From: Phoronis ovalis
Taxonomy: Eukaryota > Phoronida > Phoronidae
DNA: 16,449 bases
Assembly: GCA_028565635.1 (NCBI GenBank)
Contig: JAOXYB010023725.1
Location: 1 to 16,449, forward strand
Direction of reading: 5' to 3'
Below the pieces are notes generated by a model. The model worked only from the letters and a program-made list of their open reading frames with translations. It searched no databases and was not told the DNA's origin. Positions 11,125 to 16,449 of the stretch are shown piece after piece. Each line of letters begins with the position of its first letter. Position 1 is the stretch's first letter. A program made the position numbers and the translations under genes.

Positions 11125-11728
11125 ATGTGTCGCTCACATCTTGAAGCGTACTTAACAGTTTATTCTTTCAACAGGGATACAGAACTAAAACGTGGCCAAG
11201 ATTTTGATCTAATCCTTAAATTTTAAAAATCGTAACTTTTCAACAAAGCCAACTTTTAATAACTTGGATTTTTGATCTACTTTTTAAAAAAATTAAAATT
11301 CTAAAATGCCTTCTTTGTCTCTAAAATTGCTTTCATCAGGTCAGTTGTTCGAATTCAAATTATTTAACCTTAGGATTTGCAAAGTTAAACTGTTAATTTT
11401 TTTAAAATGTATAATCTTTTCATTTTAATTACTAAAACAGACGTTTGAATTACATGTACACCTCACTGTATCTGGAGCTCAAAGCAATAATAATGTATGC
11501 GACACAGCATTGGAAATCTCCGTTGAAATGTTAATTATGGTCAAGGATCGGTTTTATCTGCATGTTGTTCACATATAGTTCGTGTTTTCTCGCCAATTAT
11601 AATTTTTCAATCGGTCTCGACCCGTCATATCTCCATAATTGACTCGAAACGGCCTGTTAACCTCAATCTAACGTAAAAGAAACCCACATGAAAAAGGGAT
11701 GCTCAATCCTTTATGAAAAAGTCATAAT

Positions 11729-11751
11729 ACTCACATTTTTGAACATTTCAG
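11729..11751 (+). promoter_or_regulatory. Probable 3' splice acceptor before the NTase-TPR coding exon
   Basis: A T-rich stretch ending 'ttgaacatttcag' lies 10 bases before the first ATG. An in-frame TGA at 11756-11758 closes the frame upstream. The arrangement fits a 5' UTR exon spliced to one coding exon that contains the whole ORF. The upstream donor and promoter could not be identified, and the pyrimidine tract is only moderate. Confidence 0.5.
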
Positions 11752-11761
11752 ACCTTGACTA

Positions 11762-11775
11762 ATGGTCACCATGGC
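11762..11775 (+). promoter_or_regulatory. Two candidate start codons, second with better Kozak context
   Basis: The first ATG (11762) has C at -3 and G at +4. The second ATG (11771) sits in 'caccATGGc', a near-ideal animal Kozak context with A at -3 and G at +4. Leaky scanning would use the second and give a protein three residues shorter. The difference has no consequence for the domains. Confidence 0.6.
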
Positions 11776-14761
11776 AACTAAAGAAATTGGAGAAGATAAG
11801 TTTAAAGATATCAGTAAAGTCTGTTCCCAGAGCGGACAGACACAAACTAAAATACTGAAGAACTTAGAATCGCAAGAACTGTGTTTAGCTTCTATGCTGA
11901 TGGAAAGTGACGGAGATTTAGAGAGAGATTCCGATATTTTGCAGCATATGGGGGCTGTATATCACCTAAAAGGGCAGATAACAAAAGACCCAACTGACTT
12001 CGTGAAGGCTTCAGCATTAATTAACTCAGCAATGATACGGACAAAGGACAAAACAAAAATTGAAACATTACATAATCTAATCAAAACAAATGAAGACATG
12101 TTTCTACAAAAAGTAGTCAATATCAAAAGTACCACGCTGCCTGTAATATTCAGAACTTCAATACAGGAAAAATTAGATACTTTAAGAGTAGATATAGAAA
12201 AGAGGCTAGAACAACTATGGCGTCACACAAAAATAAATTTTAGCATTCGCGCAGCTAAAGAGTTAAGGATTGAAGAAGAGAAAAGTTTAGTGAAAAGTGT
12301 TAAGTCTCTATCGCGGTACAGTAGTATCCGGATGAAACTGTTTTTCAAAGACACACTAACTGAATGCTATAACATTATGGGTCCGCCTCCACAGAAGTTT
12401 GCTGTTGTTGGTCTCGGATCTTTGGCAAGAGAAGAGATGACGCCATATTCTGATTTAGAATTCATTATTCTAATTGAAGATGATGACAGAGGCAAGCAAT
12501 ATTTTAGAAACTTGACGCACTTGTTTCAGTTGTTTGTGATAAACCTTGGGGAGACACCTTTACCTGCTCTTGGTATCAAAAGCTTAAATGATTTTAATAA
12601 AAAACATGAAGGTGGATTTTACGATTATATGTCCAACAACGGTATTTGCTTTGATGGCGCAATGCCGTGGGCTTGCAAAACTCCAACAGGTTCAGCAAAA
12701 AAAGATGCCATGACAAGAATTGAACTTATAAAAACACCAGAAGATATGGTAAAGCATGTTCAACATGAAAATGCTTTGAAAGAAGGATACCATCTAGCGG
12801 AGATACTTCGAACTATTACACTAATAGATGGATGTTCAGAACTAGTCGACACATTTACAAAGCTTTGCTCCAGCATTGGAAACGACGTCAACATTAAATA
12901 TTACGGACTGAATAGACTGAGAGAGGCTGCCACACAGTTTGGTATAAACCCTTTATTGGTCAAGTTAATGAAAGGTGCTAGAAGTAGTAGGCTAGACATT
13001 TCTGTTTTACAAGATGTGAAGAAAGAGATATACCGCCTACCTTCAATAATAACGAATAATTTAAAGTTGATATGCAATTTGAGGAAGGATTCAACCTGGG
13101 ATTTACTAGATGAATTGAAAGGACATTTATTTTCTGATGAAGATTCTAGACATTTTAAAGTTGCTGTTTCTATTGCCGTTTTACTTCGTCTAAAGACATA
13201 CGTGAATAACAAGGGACAGAAAGAAGTGTTGAGCTTTTTAAAACAGTCACCTACAGTTAACTACCTGCAACAAAATGAAATAAATGCATACTTTTGCGAC
13301 AATAAGCAACTTATATTCCGATTTTATTTTACAATTGTTCCTTTATTTAGCATACTGCTATCGACGCATTGGGCCACACACAACATTGATTACTTGTCTC
13401 GATTATTAAAACACTTGTATGATGACAGTTACATTCTTCGGGGACATCTGCACACATTATTCCTTTCTCATCGAGATGCAGTAGAATGCTACATAACAGC
13501 TCATAACGCTGGAAGCAGGCTGTCGCCGGAACAGATGGGTCATTTACAGGATGCCATAAGTGGAGAATATTATGAACTTGGTGAATTTCATAATGCATTA
13601 CACTGGAGCAAACAGTCGCTAAAGTTATGGAGCGTCATACCTGGGGCTGGCGAATGTGCGGCAAGTGCTTCTTGTCACATAGGAAGGATACATTTTCAAA
13701 AAGGTGAACTTGATGATGCACTTGTATTTTTTAATAGAGCATTGAATTTTGCAGGAAGTACAAATGAAACAAGTAAGCATCGTCAGGGAATTATTGCTAC
13801 TGCATTCGCAAATATCGGTTCAGTTCATGCAAAGTTAGGTAATAATGATGAAGCGCTTTCATTTCTATTCCAGGCCGTGAAAATTGAAAAGGAAATCCAC
13901 GGTAATGAAGCGCATATAAATATAGCTGGCGGCTTAAATAATATTGGTTTAGTATACAGTAATATAAGGGACTATGATAACGCACTGTTATATGAACAGG
14001 AGTCGCTGAAGATGAGAAAAAGAATTTTTGGTGCAAGTGACCATCCAAATGTAGTCTCGTCTTTAAATAACACGGCATCAGTTTATCACAAACTTTGTGA
14101 CTATGATACATCATTATCATATCACCAGGAGGCACTGCAGATGGCAAAACGAATTCATGGTGCAAGTGACCATCATCATGTAGCCATGTCGTTAACTAAT
14201 ATTGCATTATTGTATAACATGCTTCATGATAACGATAAATCATTATCATATAGCCAGGAGGCACTGCAGATGTTGACACGAATTCACGGAACAACTGACC
14301 ATCCTGATGTAGCAACGTTCTTAAATATTATTGGAACATTTTATCAAGAACGTCATGATTACGATAATTCATTATCATATAACCAGCAGGCACTGCAGAT
14401 GAGAAAACGAATTCATGGTACACGTGACCATCCTGATGTATCAGAATCCTTAAGTAGGGTTGCTTTCACATATTACGAGCTTGAGGATTATGATAACGCA
14501 ATGTTCTACCAACATCAAGAAACGCAGATGGTCAAACAAGTTTCTTTTTGCCAACCGGAGGAAGTAGCATGGTCCTTGTTATTTTTATCAAAACTGTACA
14601 AACTGAAAGGTGACGTAGAACACATGATTAAGTATAAACAGGAAGCCGCTGATATCATCGAACCAATAGCTCCAGAAGGTTACGCTGAAGCTTTAGTATA
14701 TTGGGGATTAGCTGATGATGAGGATAAAAAGCGTAATGGTGATGATTCTCCTGCAAAGTAG
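11762..14761 (+). CDS. GlnD-like nucleotidyltransferase / TPR-repeat protein (999 aa)
   Basis: This is the only long intact ORF, ending in TAG. Residues 1-200 are charged and mostly helical, without a signal peptide or membrane segment. Residues 213-237 carry a nucleotidyltransferase signature like that of GlnD (PII uridylyltransferase) and DUF294 proteins: a hydrophobic strand, G219-S220, R223-E224, then P228-Y229-S230-D231-L-E233 and another strand. D231 and E233 would be the metal ligands; D298 in 'ICFDGAMPW' is a possible third acid. Residues 320-580 are helical and match no domain I recognise. From about 591 to 968 there are roughly nine TPRs, the later ones of kinesin-light-chain/NPHP3 type with a linker like 'IHGxxDHPDV'. 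No ACT or HD domain of bacterial GlnD is seen, so a PII-modifying role is unlikely. Similar NTase-TPR proteins are annotated in aquatic invertebrates as 'PII-uridylyltransferase N-terminal domain-containing'. A cytosolic sensor or signalling role is inference. M4 (11771) has a better Kozak context than M1. Confidence 0.9.
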   Translation: MVTMATKEIGEDKFKDISKVCSQSGQTQTKILKNLESQELCLASMLMESDGDLERDSDILQHMGAVYHLKGQITKDPTDFVKASALINSAMIRTKDKTKIETLHNLIKTNEDMFLQKVVNIKSTTLPVIFRTSIQEKLDTLRVDIEKRLEQLWRHTKINFSIRAAKELRIEEEKSLVKSVKSLSRYSSIRMKLFFKDTLTECYNIMGPPPQKFAVVGLGSLAREEMTPYSDLEFIILIEDDDRGKQYFRNLTHLFQLFVINLGETPLPALGIKSLNDFNKKHEGGFYDYMSNNGICFDGAMPWACKTPTGSAKKDAMTRIELIKTPEDMVKHVQHENALKEGYHLAEILRTITLIDGCSELVDTFTKLCSSIGNDVNIKYYGLNRLREAATQFGINPLLVKLMKGARSSRLDISVLQDVKKEIYRLPSIITNNLKLICNLRKDSTWDLLDELKGHLFSDEDSRHFKVAVSIAVLLRLKTYVNNKGQKEVLSFLKQSPTVNYLQQNEINAYFCDNKQLIFRFYFTIVPLFSILLSTHWATHNIDYLSRLLKHLYDDSYILRGHLHTLFLSHRDAVECYITAHNAGSRLSPEQMGHLQDAISGEYYELGEFHNALHWSKQSLKLWSVIPGAGECAASASCHIGRIHFQKGELDDALVFFNRALNFAGSTNETSKHRQGIIATAFANIGSVHAKLGNNDEALSFLFQAVKIEKEIHGNEAHINIAGGLNNIGLVYSNIRDYDNALLYEQESLKMRKRIFGASDHPNVVSSLNNTASVYHKLCDYDTSLSYHQEALQMAKRIHGASDHHHVAMSLTNIALLYNMLHDNDKSLSYSQEALQMLTRIHGTTDHPDVATFLNIIGTFYQERHDYDNSLSYNQQALQMRKRIHGTRDHPDVSESLSRVAFTYYELEDYDNAMFYQHQETQMVKQVSFCQPEEVAWSLLFLSKLYKLKGDVEHMIKYKQEAADIIEPIAPEGYAEALVYWGLADDEDKKRNGDDSPAK
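12398..12472 (+). other. Nucleotidyltransferase catalytic signature within the NTase-TPR gene (residues 213-237)
   Basis: The codons encode a strand-turn-helix-strand pattern, VVGLGSLAREE followed by PYSDLEFIIL. This closely follows the GlnD-type consensus, in which a glycine-rich turn is followed about eleven residues later by SDxD/E. The glycine-serine pair and both acidic residues are intact. On this evidence the head could be an active enzyme and not just a relic fold, although the third acidic residue is not certain. Confidence 0.75.
13532..14665 (+). repeat. Coding TPR array (residues about 591-968)
   Basis: Helical repeats run through the C-terminal 40% of the protein. Units begin near residues 591, 632, 679, 721, 764, 807, 850, 893 and 935. 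Typical TPR positions are kept: N/L in helix A (LNNIGLVY), the D/EYDxAL turn, and 'YxQEALQM' in helix B. The first three units are irregular and spaced about 41-47 residues apart; the next four are 43 residues each. The last two are diverged, and the tail ends in a charged segment, EDKKRNGDDSPAK. Such arrays usually bind peptides or partner proteins. Confidence 0.85.
13922..14437 (+). repeat. Four 129-bp tandem coding repeats (residues 721-892)
   Basis: Four consecutive 43-codon TPR units show similarity in the DNA as well as the protein. The string around 'tcattatcatat' plus 'ggcactgcagatg' recurs starting at 14111, 14240 and 14369, exactly 129 bp apart. Each unit ends with a linker encoding HG, two variable residues and DH. 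Conserved synonymous positions suggest recent unequal exchange or gene conversion within the array, so repeat number may vary between alleles or paralogues. Confidence 0.85.
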
Positions 14762-15237
14762 ATAAAACTTATCAAAAATCGTTCAAAGAAGAAAAGCTGG
14801 TTAACATGAACGCATTGTGTTATAAAACAAGGCTATGTATTTTATATTTGTAAAGTAAAAACAAACCCAGCTGATTATATATTATAATAGTTTGCGGATC
14901 AGAACTACATTTTATGATGTAGAATAATAAGAACTTCAGGTGTGATTGGAACTAGTATTACAGCTAGTGCACAAATGCTAAGTTGATTCAGCATGTTCAA
15001 AACAGTTTCACGGTTTCACTCAGTTCGCATGTATATAGTTGCCTAATGTTATTTTTTGTAAACAAACATATATTATATATCTATATGTACAATCTGTATT
15101 GCATTTATTTATTTGCGTCAATATATCAAACAGTCTTATATGACGTATGCTTACGCATGACATAATGTAGTTAATGTTTCTTCACGTGAAAACATGAGCA
15201 ATTTCATTATTGACTTCTAGCCATTTCCTTGAACGGA

Positions 15238-15243
15238 AATAAA
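15238..15243 (+). terminator. Candidate polyadenylation signal AATAAA
   Basis: A canonical AATAAA occurs about 480 bases after the TAG stop, with GT-rich sequence some 50 bases later near 15290-15315. It is the first clean hexamer I see in the likely 3' UTR of the NTase-TPR gene. AATAAA is common by chance in AT-rich DNA, so the assignment is tentative. Confidence 0.3.
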
Positions 15244-15493
15244 ACGATTATAGCCATGTAAATCGCCAAGGAATCCTGCGTGCTGGGACAATCGTAGTGT
15301 AAAGTCGTTTGGGAGCGATTAGAAACGTTATGTATAACTGCATTTCTAGGCATTTATTGAAAGGTATTCTACCATTTTCACTCGAGAAACGTTTAGAAAT
15401 CCTCTTTATACAAAGATCTTTAATTTATTTATCCATTATACTTGTTTGAGTTTAGGCTAGTTTCTAGCGGTATATACTGAGTCATGAAACCCA

Positions 15494-15510
15494 GTTTCCG
15501 GTCCGGAAAC
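15494..15510. repeat. Perfect 8-bp palindrome with one-base centre
   Basis: GTTTCCGG, a central T, then CCGGAAAC form an exact inverted repeat in AT-rich DNA. The GC-rich centre makes it stand out. CCGGAAAC resembles an ETS-type site on each strand, but function is speculation. It lies beyond the candidate polyadenylation signal. Confidence 0.7.
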
Positions 15511-16449
15511 GCACGTAAATCCCTGTAATAATACCAGCTAGTTGAAAGAGATTAATTAAGATTCCACAGTATCTAGACCGTTCTAACATGTTTACCCTGC
15601 GTTTACCGACACGAGAAACACTTGGACACAAGTGGTCCGTTTACAGTGTCGCACAGATGTTTCTAGGGCTGTGAAATTTGTGTTTTAAGCTCAGAGAAAC
15701 AAATACAAACGTTAAATATAGACAATTTCCTGCAGTTTGTACTTGATAAACATACCTTTCCACCCAGTGCAATAAAACATGGACACAGAAATTTCCTTTA
15801 AAATGACTGGGCGCTTGAATACATGTACTCTAGCTAAATCATAGACCATACGGCTATGAATGCTGTGTCGTTTCGAATTCGCTGTTTGGTAAAGCAACAT
15901 AAGCGGTAGTCAAATACAAATTAATATTATAAATGACTGACTCGAGTGTTAGAGCTATGCATTGTTTACATATTTAGTTCATCAACTGAATAATTCATAG
16001 CATCCGAAGGAAGACAGGTATCACAACATAACGATGTTTAGAAGCCTAATTTACTCATCGTTTGACGTCACAGTTCCATTCGTAAATGTAAATAGAAAAA
16101 AAACGAACATAGAAAGTTTCACGAGAACATGCACCTTGTACTATGTATAGAACAATATTGAATAATGTGCTAAAGGTAGGCAAGAGTACTTTAACCAGAT
16201 TACAATCTGTTATAGGCTAATCTGCAAAAAGTTGAAAGCATTAATAATTATCTTTAGCTGTATTACTGTACATTTAATTGCAATCTACAGTTTTTGTAGA
16301 AACATACTACCTTTCAAAATATATGTTTATTATCTTTCAAAAATACATTTCATTCACTTTGGGTAAACGCTTTCGTGTTCATGGGGGCCGCCATATTGAA
16401 TTACTCCGAGGGGGCCACTTAACACATTGGTATAAGGACACAATTGATT

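Larger units (their letters stand above)
10046..11728. other. Non-coding region upstream of the NTase-TPR gene, probable intron or promoter
   Basis: No protein motif was found here, and the upstream (gag-like) part of the DIRS-like element could not be recognised. The acceptor at 11751 suggests that some of this is an intron. No convincing TATA box, donor site or 5' exon could be fixed. Visible structures are the 13-base tandem motif near 10986 and the hairpin at 11105-11124. Confidence 0.5.
14762..16449. other. 3' flank of the NTase-TPR gene, no further gene
   Basis: The first part is probably 3' UTR. Small ORFs (14983-15165 plus, 15712-15900 minus) have no motifs. Noted sites are AATAAA at 15238, the palindrome at 15494, a full CRE-type TGACGTCA at 16063-16070, and a GC-rich patch near 16381-16420 with 'gccgccat' (minus strand ATGGCGGC) that could belong to a promoter of a gene beyond the window. 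None is proven. Confidence 0.5.

Noticed and set aside
12901-14165. Minus-strand ORFs inside the NTase-TPR gene (12901-13212, 13347-13598, 13797-14165)
   Set aside because: They are antisense shadows of the intact 999-codon frame; the last one owes its length to the 129-bp repeats.
16063-16070. CRE palindromes TGACGTCA (also within 8521-8530) as regulatory sites
   Set aside because: Exact matches, but single 8-mers with no nearby promoter evidence; kept only as notes.
16381-16420. GC-rich patch with minus-strand ATGGCGGC as the start of a minus-strand gene
   Set aside because: The frame after it is short and no splice donor or protein motif could be recognised.

Overview
The window looks like AT-rich nuclear DNA from an invertebrate animal, with a bivalve mollusc or another marine lophotrochozoan as the best guess. 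The reasons are the long non-coding stretches, a spliceosomal-type acceptor before the only intact gene, GT and AT microsatellites, a decayed DIRS-like retrotransposon, and one large gene that joins a GlnD-like nucleotidyltransferase segment to kinesin-light-chain-type TPRs. That architecture is known from expanded families in aquatic invertebrates. The organism call is an inference: no rRNA, mitochondrial or marker gene is present to fix it.

Layout. Positions 1-3.8 kb hold no recognisable gene, only AT-rich sequence, a short hairpin, simple repeats and a diverged direct repeat of about 85 bp (2361-2445 and 2783-2866). Positions 3.8-8.2 kb are dominated by two diverged copies, in direct orientation, of a 1.3-1.45 kb sequence (about 3789-5080 and 6762-8212) separated by about 1.7 kb. 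They share collinear blocks, including an identical 23-bp core, and the second copy carries an expanded GT microsatellite. Positions 8.45-8.69 kb form a short element with long imperfect inverted ends. Positions 9.17-10.05 kb, read on the minus strand, are a broken reverse transcriptase/RNase H region of a DIRS-like tyrosine-recombinase retrotransposon. It is visible only by moving between reading frames and has a stop codon inside the YxDD-type motif. The inverted-repeat element may be its 3' end. Positions 10.2-11.75 kb are non-coding and probably contain the upstream intron of the next gene.

The only convincing intact gene is the 999-codon ORF at 11762-14761 (+). It follows a plausible 3' splice site and starts just after an in-frame stop. 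The protein has a helical N-terminal region, a GlnD/DUF294-like nucleotidyltransferase signature (GS...DLE), a long uncharacterised helical middle, and about nine C-terminal TPRs. Four of the TPRs keep an exact 43-residue/129-bp period with strong DNA-level similarity, which points to recent repeat duplication. Its substrate and role cannot be read from the sequence. A signalling or immune-type sensor with an enzymatic head and TPR ligand- or partner-binding tail is a reasonable hypothesis only. The last 1.7 kb holds its likely 3' UTR, a possible polyadenylation signal, a perfect short palindrome and no other gene.
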